From positions 883,418 through 947,417 of the forward strand of contig MNCI01028452.1 of the NCBI GenBank assembly GCA_015680685.1: a stretch of 64,000 bases of DNA. The letters run 5' to 3'. Positions within the stretch are counted from its first letter, which is position 1. Each line of letters begins with the position of its first letter. The notes under the pieces were generated by a model. The model was not told the origin of the DNA. It saw only the letters and a program-made list of their open reading frames with translations, and did not search any database. The position numbers were made by a program, and so were the translations under genes. Shown here one piece after another: positions 1 through 8,723 of this stretch. This DNA is from Gnetum montanum (lineage: Eukaryota > Streptophyta > Gnetopsida > Gnetales > Gnetaceae).

Positions 1-2
1 AG

Positions 3-728
3 CCTCCAGTGCCCAAAGGTTTTAGAATGGATCGCTTCTGCGATTATCACCAACGCAACGGGCACGACACGGATTACTGTTTCACCCTGAAGCAGGACAT
101 ACAGTGAATGATCGACGAAGGCCAAATCACCTTTGATGAGGCCAACCCGATCCAACCACAAAACCAGGCTATGGGGGTGTATAAAGACCATCTGAACACC
201 AAAGAGGTGTCGTACGTTATCAACACGATCTACTTTGATGATGAACCCGAGACACCCAACATTAACACCGTCTCCCCTGAATATAAACAAAAAACACCTA
301 ACAAGCCGTTTGTAGTCCATGTTTCTCCCATTCCATCCGCATCCATGCCTCAACCATCATTCGCCCCGCAAAAACCATACGTAGTACGCGTACCTCCCAC
401 TATCACTACCCCGAATCTATTAACCCCTCCTACTCGGCCTACCCCTTTCGTAGTCCGAGTGCCGCCCGCAGTTGCAACAGCAAAGGTCCAACCTCCGCCT
501 AGACAAACCCCATACATTGTTAAGACATCCACAAGTCCTAATATTTATCAAGCCTCCACCTCACATACGCAAAGTAAACCTAGTCCTTACGTCATTAGGG
601 TGTCCAGCCAATCTTCTGCCCAACCACATCTGACTGTACAACCACAACCCCGCCCGCCTCCATATGTGGTACAAATCCCAGGGCAACCCGAAGCTCCAAG
701 ACCAGCTCCACCTCCATGCCACGCATGA
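3..728 (+). pseudogene. Element A: gag nucleocapsid end and proline-rich linker
   Basis: This is the C-terminal end of the gag part of a Ty3/gypsy polyprotein. Frame 3 opens at the window edge with a zinc-knuckle variant at about 45-90, spaced C-x2-H-x4-H-x4-C (CDYHQRNGHDTDYC), a form common in plant Tat-type gag. A proline-rich linker follows with six to seven imperfect repeats of the type P-[YF]-V-V-x-V (PFVVHV, PYVVRV, PFVVRV, PYIVKT, PYVIRV, PYVVQI) spaced about 25 residues apart. In-frame TGA codons at 105 and 726 break it; both fit CGA-to-TGA change. The same frame continues into the protease. The upstream gag and the 5' LTR lie outside the window. Confidence 0.75.
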
Positions 729-761
729 AAACGCTTAGCAGATAAGCTTACGCGTGAACGC

Positions 762-2024
762 TTGGAGAAGGAGCATCAACGGTTAGCCGTAGGGCCACCT
801 AAACCCGCTCCACTCAACGCCGTACCCATGACGCCACCTAATAGTCAACCAAACGTAGGCAACGAGGGCGAACCATCCAAAAAACATGATACGTCTAAAA
901 CAATGGCTTCAAACAAAAATGACAGACCAACAAAGCATGAAATAAAACTATTGGGGCCAATGGACCTAGTCACTGCTGATGCAAATGCCCCCAGCAGTAG
1001 AGACTTGGCAACGGCTTTAACGCAAGTCACACAAGCACTCAAGCAAAAGAACACTTCGCTAAGCTTGTATGATGTGGTTCTTACATCCCAAACACATCGT
1101 GAAGCTTTGGTACACATGCTAACGTCCATCCCAATGAGCGAGAACTTGCCCCTGAACGAACCATCCATTCATGCGGTAATGTACTCGCCCCAAGGGATAA
1201 CGTCCAAACCACTAAGCTTCCATAATGATAACATTAAAGTGGATAAGAAAATAGGGGAGGTGACAATAGCCCCCATGTTCATAACGATACGCATAAATCA
1301 GTTCAAGATACATAGGGTCCACGTAGACGATGGAGCTGCTACGAACGTGGTACCATACTCCATCGTGGAATAACTAGGGCTGACCGAGTTAATCAAACCA
1401 ACCGCAACTACATGTTGAAAATCATTCAGCGGGTCACGTGTGATGGTCAAAGGCATAGTGACCTTAGACTTCATAGTGGGGGACCAGTTTCCCACGTCCG
1501 CCGATTTCGTGGTGGTTGATGAAATGCCAGGATTCAACCTAATATTAGGAAGACCCTGGTTGGCCCAACTGAAAGCAGTTTCATCCCCTAGACACCAAGA
1601 GATTCACCTGCCTTATGAAGGCGGTGAAATCATCATACACAGGGAAGCGGCTACACCTATTATTTCATCACACATAGATACGGACCAGGGCTCAGAAGTT
1701 AAGCTTGAAGAGCCTGGTCGGAATGACATAAACGAACAACAACCGGTAGGCATCAATCCTTTAAACACAGAACGTGATCCACCTAAAATAGAAACACCTG
1801 CACCTGACATTGTACATACTCCTTCTCAATTAGAAACTAACACAGAACTCGCCACAAATACTGAAACATCTAAAAACACTGACGCAGAAGCCATTCCATC
1901 AGACATCCCTTGGGTTGAATTACCATTCAACGTAATCAGCAAAGGGGATGCTGAATACAGAATCATACCCGTTGACACATCGCCTAACATTAAAAAGAAA
2001 AAAATTAAAAAATCCCTAAAATAA
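762..2024 (+). pseudogene. Element A: retropepsin-like protease region of pol
   Basis: Same frame as the preceding gag end. A retropepsin-like domain spans about 1200-1680: the flap-side signature VDDGAATNVVP carries the catalytic D-x-G in the VDDG form usual in plant gypsy elements, and the downstream FNLILGRPWL is the typical hydrophobic-G-R-P-W end of the domain. A low-complexity Glu/Thr/Pro-rich linker then ends in a Lys-rich tail and TAA at 2022. Two internal stops (TAA 1371, TGA 1416) lie inside the domain, so it is inactive. In a normal gypsy element RT would follow directly; here RT resumes only at about 8724, after an antisense gene. Ogre elements are known to carry an intron between protease and RT, so this position is a known weak point of the lineage. 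Confidence 0.8.
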
Positions 2025-2029
2025 TACCA

Positions 2030-2304
2030 TCACAACATGTTCGAAACGACGTTAAACTACAGCTCGTCCGAAATGACGTTAAACTACAACAACAATAACA
2101 AAAAAAACATTAAACTACACTCCCTGTCCAGAACGACGTTAAACTATCATGTCCACAATGACATCAAACTAGCCAAAATTTTGCTTGTTTACGCATGTGG
2201 CCCACAATGGCCTTAAACTAGATGACACACTTGNTAAACTAGCCAAAATTTTGCTTTTTTACGCATGTGGCCCACAATGGCCTTAAACTAGATGACACAC
2301 TTGT
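2030..2304 (+). repeat. Degenerate tandem array with TTAAACTA core (first of three)
   Basis: Imperfect units of about 25-30 bp carry the core GACGTTAAACTA, repeated at least six times. Similar motifs recur at 8590-8720 and 12340-12650, always in non-coding parts of element A, so they look intrinsic to it. The last part (2167-2304) is a near-exact duplicate around a single N and is probably an assembly artefact. Confidence 0.6.
2167..2304. other. Assembly artefact: near-identical copies around a single N at 2234
   Basis: About 68 bases ending in GATGACACACTTG occur immediately before the N at 2234 and again immediately after it, with one visible mismatch (GCTTGTTT against GCTTTTTT). Such a duplicate separated by one N is what an unmerged contig overlap leaves. 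The real sequence probably has one copy. Confidence 0.75.
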
Positions 2305-2586
2305 ACTTTGTTTTCCTCTTTCATTTATCATTACGATTTATAATTACATCTGCACATTACACTTAAAACACAAAACAAAAAAAATATATAAACCAAAATA
2401 TTTTACATTGCCGTGTCGTGTGTGCAATCAAGCTCAAAATCAACAAAAAAATTTTTTTTACATGCAATGTTGTACAATTATAAGTGTCAACTGTTTCCGT
2501 CCATCTCAAAGTTTTCAATTTACAATTCCCATATCAATTTGAGTTAGCATAGTTCCAAAGACAAAACCGAAAACAAAACTAAAAAA
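2305..2586. other. AT-rich spacer downstream of the antisense gene
   Basis: AT-rich stretch with A and T runs. It would be the 3' flank of the antisense gene and could hold its poly(A) signal. I see no coding potential. Confidence 0.4.
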
Positions 2587-2786
2587 CTAAGCATCTGGGA
2601 CGGAAGGATCGTCCCCTTTAGATCCACCAGCGTCAGGGGCCCCTGCTCCACTGGGGCCAGCTTCTTGGGCATCGTCACCGCCTTCATCCTGAAAATACAA
2701 AAGGAGACAACCAATATAAAAATAAGAGAACGCCAAAATTTCAAACATTATTCAGCAAATCGATTTCATAATGACAAAATGCTTAC

Positions 2787-3616
2787 CATAGGAGATCCCC
2801 CTAAGCCAAATTCTAGCCAACGAAGGATTTTCTCTTCCGAGACACTAGTCCAATCTGTCTCACCAAGGCCTAGGTCAACGTCTGCCAAGGCATTTCCCTT
2901 GTCAACAGCCGACCAGGTAGGACGTTTCAGAGGAAATTCACCCACAAACACTTCCCCAGAGGTAGTTGTAATCACCCTGGTAGGCGACTCCATCTCAACA
3001 GTTGTGTTTTCGGCAAAAGTATCAAAAGCAGAGCGCAAACCCAAACCCTCCACAAACATTTCTAGTTGCCGCTTTTCAACGGACACTTCTTTTAATGACT
3101 TCTTGTAGTGATGTTTGTGATTCTTCTCATCCTGACCCCACTTGCGAACCTTGGAAGCGAAGGCTTTCCAATCTTGACATTTGAGGTTCAGGAGATCAAT
3201 TTGGGCTTTACGCTCTGCCATTCTCCGAGTCAGTGATGCATGACAATTTAGTAGATTCCGATATCGCGTATACGTAACCTCGGACGTTTACCAAGAGCGA
3301 TCACCGCTTACTTTGGCAACAGCGAACTCGTATCGAGCCTTAAGATCATCACGTTCAACCGACAACTCGGAGACTTCCTTTTCTTTTACCTAGATATGCA
3401 GCCACAACTGTTCGACAGAATGCCTACAAGTCCATCGTGACTTAGCGTTGCGTACTAGGCCTTCCGCCACCTCATCATAAACAGGCCTTGGCACCTGCTC
3501 AACCTCTGGGGATAGTAAAGGTAAACTCTCTATACTGATGCTCTTGGAGGGATCCCACCNTAAAGGTAAACTCTCTATACTGATGCTCTTGGAGGGATCC
3601 CACCTCAACTTGGCAC
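2787..3616 (-). other. Antisense gene exon 8: charged coiled-coil segment
   Basis: This exon encodes a Lys/Glu/Leu-rich helical region (for example SVERDDLKARYEFAVAKV and KKSLKEVSVEKRQLEMFVEG) followed by a short Gly/Thr-rich segment with TTTSGEVFVGEFPLKRPTW. Two single-base stops (after WLHI and after DRSW) interrupt an otherwise continuous frame. It starts at a CATAG acceptor and ends at ATG|GTAAGC. Its layout, a long coil followed by a GE...W segment, loosely resembles the C-terminal end of the env-like proteins of elements C and D (PTHIGEA then W), but the similarity is weak. Confidence 0.5.
3516..3604. other. Assembly artefact: 44-bp exact duplication around a single N at 3560
   Basis: The 44 bases at 3516-3559 recur exactly at 3561-3604, separated by one N. 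Removing one copy plus the N restores the reading frame of antisense exon 8 and makes the summed exon length divisible by three, which supports an unmerged contig overlap. Confidence 0.85.
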
Positions 3617-3777
3617 CTATGCATATGAAAAGATCAAACGTTAAGATAACAGAAACAGGGTGTGACACTCTAAAATGACAAACCATTTAAAAACATTATA
3701 CCTATTTCGGGGTGGACCTATTGAATTCGTTCAGCAACTTCTTCTGCGATTCCAGCCACAAAATCCATCTTACTTGG

Positions 3778-4720
3778 TGATGAGTGGCGAGGTACCCCTA
3801 CACTCCACCATACGAATACGAGCGTGCACGCGCGATCCGGTCGAACTCCGTAGACTAAATGCCTTAACGCCACAAGAANNNNNNNNNNNNNNNNNNNNNN
3901 NNNNNNNNNNNNNNNNNNNNNNNNNNNNNNNNNNNNNNNNNNNNNNNNNNNNNNNNNNNNNNNNNNNNNNNNNNNNNNNNNNNNNNNNNNNNNNNNNNNN
4001 NNNNNNNNNNNNNNNNNNNNNNNNNNNNNNNNNNNNNNNNNNNNNNNNNNNNNNNNNNNNNNNNNNNNNNNNNNNNNNNNNNNNNNNNNNNNNNNNNNNN
4101 NNNNNNNNNNNNNNNNNNNNNNNNNNNNNNNNNNNNNNNNNNNNNNNNNNNNNNNNNNNNNNNNNNNNNNNNNNNNNNNNNNNNNNNNNNNNNNNNNNNN
4201 NNNNNNNNNNNNNNNNNNNNNNNNNNNNNNNNNNNNNNNNNNNNNNNNNNNNNNNNNNNNNNNNNNNNNNNNNNNNNNNNNNNNNNNNNNNNNNNNNNNN
4301 NNNNNNNNNNNNNNNNNNNNNNNNNNNNNNNNNNNNNNNNNNNNNNNNNNNNNNNNNNNNNNNNNNNNNNNNNNNNNNNNNNNNNNNNNNNNNNNNNNNN
4401 NNNNNNNNNNNNNNNNNNNNNNNNNNNNNNNNNNNNNNNNNNNNNNNNNNNNNNNNNNNNNNNNNNNNNNNNNNNNNNNNNNNNNNNNNNNNNNNNNNNN
4501 NNNNNNNNNNNNNNNNNNNNNNNNNNNNNNNNNNNNNNNNNNNNNNNNNNNNNNNNNNNNNNNNNNNNNNNNNNNNNNNNNNNNNNNNNNNNNNNNNNNN
4601 NNNNNNNNNNNNNNNNNNNNNNNNNNNNNNNNNNNNNNNNNNNNNNNNNNNNNNNCGGCGGGACGCGATATCGTAGGAGAAGACGCGATATCGCGGCCTA
4701 GTGCAAGTCGCATCTCATCA
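3778..4720 (-). mobile_element. Solo LTR (H) of an Athila-like family inside antisense exon 7, with CTTGG target duplication
   Basis: Read on the minus strand this starts TGATGAG at 4720 and ends CTCATCA at 3778, the same termini as LTRs B to G. The sequence next to 3778 resembles the R/U5 end of the element C LTR (GAGGTACCCCTAC and a CCATACGAAT stretch). The U3 end carries two GATATC palindromes (4687-4692 and 4667-4672, 20 bp apart) as in LTR G. Perfect CTTGG flanks at 3773-3777 and 4721-4725 are a 5-bp target duplication. The total of about 943 bp, if the internal gap is sized correctly, equals one LTR, hence solo LTR. A full element collapsed into the gap is the alternative. Confidence 0.82.
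3879..4655. other. 777-base N gap inside the solo LTR
   Basis: Run of N. The flanks identify both sides as LTR sequence, so the gap most likely hides the middle of LTR H and not unknown host genes. The spacing rule seen in other LTRs predicts a minus-strand TATA box starting near 4634. Confidence 0.95.
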
Positions 4721-6736
4721 CTTGGCATTTCTATCCAAGTAAATGGCTCACGGGTGTGGGATGAACTAACCTCCGTGGTCCTCTCAGGGGGAACCATCTT
4801 CATGGGTACGTCTAAGCGTACCGTCCTGGTCTCGCTGCCTTTGTCTAGAAGAAATGAAAACAGGAAAATAAAAGACCATAGAAATGACAACTAACGAAGC
4901 AATATAAAGTAAAATAAAAAGAAAACATACCATGCTTCTTGTCACCTTCTGGGGGATCCCCTAAGTCCAGATTTCCCTTGAGAAAACTGCTGAACATCTG
5001 GTCAACACCACCCTGATCATCCAATGGCTCAATTTTTGTGGTGTTTTCCTTCAATTCCTCCGTTCCTCCTCCCTGATCCTTCTCCACATTTTCCTCTTCA
5101 TTATTTCGCTCCGTGTTGGTCTCCTCCTCCTCAGTAATGGTTTCTAGCGCCTGCTTCCTCACTTCTCAAACCAAGCCAAAGACATCAGTGACATGTAAGC
5201 GATTGAAGAAAAAATTATGAACAAAACAAAAATAATAAAAAAATAAGCTGGTGAAGTCTACTTACCGGGCATCTTGAATCGTATGCGCTTCACTTGTGGC
5301 TCCCTCACATTAGAAGCTTCCTCAGCTACGCGTTCGTGTCTCTTCAGCTTCGATTTGTCCTGGCCAACAGTTTCTTTGATAACCCGCTCAGCTCTCCTTG
5401 CAGTGAGGGGCACATCATTTGGCTCTAATCCCAGACTATCGCGAGTATGAATTGAGGTACCTGACGATCCCCCGGTCGTAATAGACACGGACTCGTCGAT
5501 GCCCTCAGGCGCATCCTGGGACTTGGCTGTTTCGAACAAGTGGTTGATCCACGGGCGGTATAGTTGACCCCGATCCCGTAGAGCAAACTTGTTGTCTGCG
5601 CGGACTATCAGAAACTCGGCGAAGCGACGAAGGTAACCGGTGAAGAAGACAAAAGTGAAGTGGGATTGCGCCTCGACATTCGAGCACAATCGCACTATCT
5701 CCTTGTGCATGCCCGATAACAAAAATTCAGCCCAGTTATAGCACGTGCCAGTTTCCAGGATAGTTCGCATGACGCGTACGGCCTCAACCCCAAGACTCTG
5801 TACCTAGGAAAGGATTTTGGGAAATACCCATGCCCTAAACAACAGATACAGTTCATTTACCTCCTCAACCTTTACTTTCCCCTGCATCGGGAATCCCTTA
5901 GTACCCTTGGCCAGGCCCAACTAGTCCTCCAATTCACACACCGTTTAGAGCTCTTTATGAGCTCTGTCTAAAACTACACTTATGCCATCTGTCGGTACCC
6001 CAAATAAGTTTGAAAAGAATTCTGGCGACAGATGGAAAACTACCTTAACACCCTTAATGCGGGTGCTGTAGTAGGAGACAGACTCATTAAAGGAATCCAC
6101 GATCCCGATCATTTCTACTATAGATACATCAGGACTCGGGGTCGTGAAGAGCTCCATAAGGCTGGCATTATCTAAGCAACAAACAATAGATGGCGGAGCA
6201 TGGTTACGCAACCATTTTTGAGCCTTGGTCACCTCCCCGAACTTCATTGATAGGGTTGTCTCAGTTCGCCCAGTTGTGACAGGGTCCTCACCAGGAGGTA
6301 CATCAACTGCAAGTGCAATTCGAGATTGTCGTATCAGTATAACTCTCGGCAGTTAAAACACGTTAACACATCTAGGAAGTGTTGTCATTTACCGCCAGTG
6401 GTGGACTTGGATGTGCTGCCTGAACCAGAGTCACGAGGGAAAACTGGCCCCTGGTCCGACCAATCTTTATCCAGCCATCCACGAGCTTGGCACATTGCCA
6501 ACGCTCTAGAAAATCGTTGGTGAAAATAGACGATATCCCCCTTCATTAGAGCTAATACAGCTTTATGAAGGGTGGGACCTGCCATAAATGCCTCTAGAGT
6601 GGTACGAGCTAAGGCAAGCCCATCATCCTCGACACATATTCCGTCTACATTAACTTTAGGCCTACAAACGAATGGATGTCAAAACTGAGGCAAATGCCAA
6701 ACGGCGAAAATAAGCAATAGACTTGAACGGTCCTAC

Positions 6737-7186
6737 CTGCCCACCCGATACATTATGCCAGGAGGGTTCTGGAACAGCATGTGTGCACACGCGGCTAAAA
6801 ATAAGGTGTTGTCGAGGTAGTCCTGCCCTCGTGGTAATCGGGCCCACACGCGCGCTAACGAGCATGTGGACCTGGGCCCGCGGGAAGAACCGTCCTCATT
6901 CATAAGCTGCCCCTCGTCGATGTCTTCCATGAAGACAACGACACCCTCCACGGCTCTTGGCAGCATTTCCTCAAGCACGTTTCATGCCACCAGTTCACTT
7001 AGATGCGACCAGATAACCACTTCAAAATTGTCCAGTATGAAGGCCAGGAATTCACACGCACCTTCTCTGAACCAGACCCCATTATTATCCATAGTTAGAT
7101 CCGAGGTAGGCTCATCAGCCTCAATGGGGCCAAACCATGTTAGCACCCCAACGAACTCAACAACAAGGAGACAACGCTTACTATCC
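6737..7186 (-). other. Antisense gene exon 2: FCP1/NIF-type phosphatase-like domain, catalytically degenerate
   Basis: The order of motifs matches the plant FCP1-homology (NLI-interacting factor, HAD superfamily) domain. CLLVVEFVGVLTW stands at the place of the LLVLDxNGLL nucleophile loop, so the catalytic Asp is Glu and the second Asp is lost. CEFLAFILDNFEVVIWS matches the EFL...FEVxIWS stretch. DNTLFLAACAHMLFQNPPG aligns with the NTLLxDDSPxKALLNP motif, with the DD pair replaced by AA. This is therefore a pseudophosphatase even apart from the TGA in LVA*NVLEE. The exon is bounded by GCAG|GG and GGGCAG|GTAGG, and both junctions keep frame. No family other than this one explains all three motifs in order. 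Confidence 0.65.
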
Positions 7187-7269
7187 CTGCAAGCAATCAG
7201 GATGCCACAATAAATCAGCTATGCATCAAAACAACGCGAAAAATAAAAGTTCACATCGTAGACTGACAC

Positions 7270-8400
7270 TTAGAAAAATTTCCTAACTGTTTACGCTTGG
7301 CGTATACGCTGCTAAAGCTAGCGTATATGCTATCAAAATTTCTTTACGATCGACGTATATGTTGCCTGACCCGGCGTATACGTTGACAACCAACTGTTTA
7401 CGCTATCGCCTGAACCTCTTACGCTCAGCGTATACGCTGAAGAAACCCTTAGCGTATATGCCACTGAAGTTGTCAGCGTAAATAGTCTACGTTAGGCACC
7501 GAACAGAGTTTACATCGAAAAACAGTTTACACAAAAATAAGTCTACGCTGAACCACGCTTAAAAAGAATTAACTGTGTACGCTCAGCGTATACGCTGTAG
7601 AAACCCTCAGCATATACGCCGTTACAGCGTAGATCGTCTACGCTGATAAAACAGAAAGCTTACACTGACAAAATAGAACTTCGTGCATAAGAAAACTTAT
7701 TACGCCGCATAGCCTTCAGCATATACGCTGATACAATCGTCTACGCTTTGTGCAAGAAAAAGTGATTACGCTGTGAACTGAAAACAGATTATGCTATGAC
7801 AGTCTACGCTAACCTGACCTTACGCTGTGAATTTACGTTCAGTGTATACGCCGACGTCTCTACGCTAAACTTTACACTCGGCGTATACGCCAACGTCTCT
7901 ATGCTAAACTTTACGCTCGGCGTATACGCCGAAACCCTCTACGAGACTATCTACGCTACGAAACATACACCAGCAAAAATAACTAACAGAGGCGGGATCA
8001 GAGCCTACCTATGCGATGATCCAGGCCATGACGGAATTCTTGGTCTGGGCAAGCACTGCAACATGGCTTTGCTCTCCTCTACGAAGGTCAAGTCAGGTCC
8101 CTTCCTCCCCTGCCCTTCCACTTCCTTGCCTTTGCCTATCGCGGCGTCCTCTACACTAAGATCGACAGTTTACGCTGGCGTCTGAGTCCTTACGTTGATG
8201 CTCGAACTTCTACGCTCTGTGTCTACGCTAAGGATTAGCCGTTAGCGTCTACGACGGGGTTGGTTGAGTGGCGTCTACACTGAGTTTTTGTTTACGCTAG
8301 TGCTTACGCTTACGCTGGGGTTCTACAGCTTACGCTTACGCTAAAAATTTTATGCTCAAAATTTTTACGCTCCGTTCTTACGCTCAGAGAATCCTATGTG
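7270..8400 (-). repeat. TACGCT / GCGTATACGC palindrome array in the leader and first intron of the antisense gene
   Basis: Dozens of TTTACGCT-type words and at least seven GTATAC-centred palindromes (7302, 7376, 7430, 7588, 7844, 7883, 7922). The longest, at 7425-7440, is a perfect 16-bp palindrome (TCAGCGTATACGCTGA). 7844, 7883 and 7922 are exactly 39 bp apart, a small 39-bp tandem repeat. The array lies between the minus-strand TATA box at 8428 and exon 2, and the same decamer fills the promoter region of element A at 13846-14275. Confidence 0.8.
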
Positions 8401-8420
8401 ACAAATGACGCCCCCCCCCC

Positions 8421-8428
8421 TTTTTATA
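8421..8428 (-). promoter_or_regulatory. TATA box of the antisense gene
   Basis: The minus strand reads GCTATAAAAAGG at this site, directly followed by a run of G. A start about 30 bp downstream would fall near 8390 and give a leader crossing the TACGCT array into exon 1. No competing TATA box is evident within 200 bp. Confidence 0.55.
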
Positions 8429-8589
8429 GCACTCCACCGTCGCTGACGCCGCCGCTTATGCCGCTGCCTCCCAGTTTGCTACTTTTTACCTTTTTACTTA
8501 TTTTTCGTCAAAAATTTTCTCAAAAATAATAAAAATAGAAATTACTATATCCCGGTTCCCCTGTGAACCCCATTCCAGGCATTTACGCT

Positions 8590-8720
8590 GAACATTCCAG
8601 CTTAAACTGCCATTACGGCCCGGTATGGCCTTAAACTGCCATTACGGCCCGGTATGGCCTTAAACTGCCATGATGGCCTGGTACAACCTTAAACTGCACA
8701 GCCCAGCATGGCCTTAAACT
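8590..8720 (+). repeat. 29-bp tandem array with CCTTAAACTG core (second of three)
   Basis: Units of the type CCTTAAACTGCCATTACGG followed by CCCGGTATGG repeat at 29 bp, two of them nearly exact, then decay. The array directly precedes the RT frame and mirrors the array after the protease, so the two arrays bracket the antisense gene. Confidence 0.75.
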
Positions 8721-8723
8721 TCC

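Larger units (their letters stand above)
2587..8064 (-). pseudogene. Nine-exon antisense gene inside element A (FCP1-like domain plus coiled coil)
   Basis: I infer nine exons on the minus strand: 8064-8009, 7186-6737, 6661-6393, 6306-5861, 5803-5266, 5164-4931, 4844-3702 (holding a solo LTR), 3616-2787 and 2688-2587. All eight introns are GT-AG, short except the first, and every junction keeps the frame. Without the solo LTR and the duplicated 45 bases at 3560 the exons sum to 3075 nt, about 1024 codons ending in TAG at 2589-2587. Domains in order: FCP1/NIF-like (exon 2), unknown globular (exons 3-5), acidic Glu-rich linker (exon 6), coiled coil (exon 8), acidic Gly/Asp-rich tail (exon 9). 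Six in-frame stops (exon 2 one, exon 4 two, exon 7 one, exon 8 two) make this copy a pseudogene. The start at 8064 is the only ATG in the first open segment and is uncertain. Introns survive because the gene runs antisense to the retrotransposon transcript. Confidence 0.72.

Noticed and set aside
4656-4700. Treating the GATATC palindromes here as part of antisense exon 7 coding sequence
   Set aside because: The TGATGAG terminus at 4720 and the CTTGG duplication show they belong to the inserted LTR.
3675-4890. Long open frames across the N gap on both strands
   Set aside because: Most of the length is unknown bases; the flanks belong to a solo LTR and antisense exon 7.
7796-8185. Plus-strand 129-codon open frame in the TACGCT region
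   Set aside because: Repeat-derived at its N-terminus; the non-repeat part is better explained as minus-strand exon 1 of the antisense gene.
7270-8400. CRISPR-like array
   Set aside because: Irregular spacing, no conserved long repeat with unique spacers, plant nuclear context.
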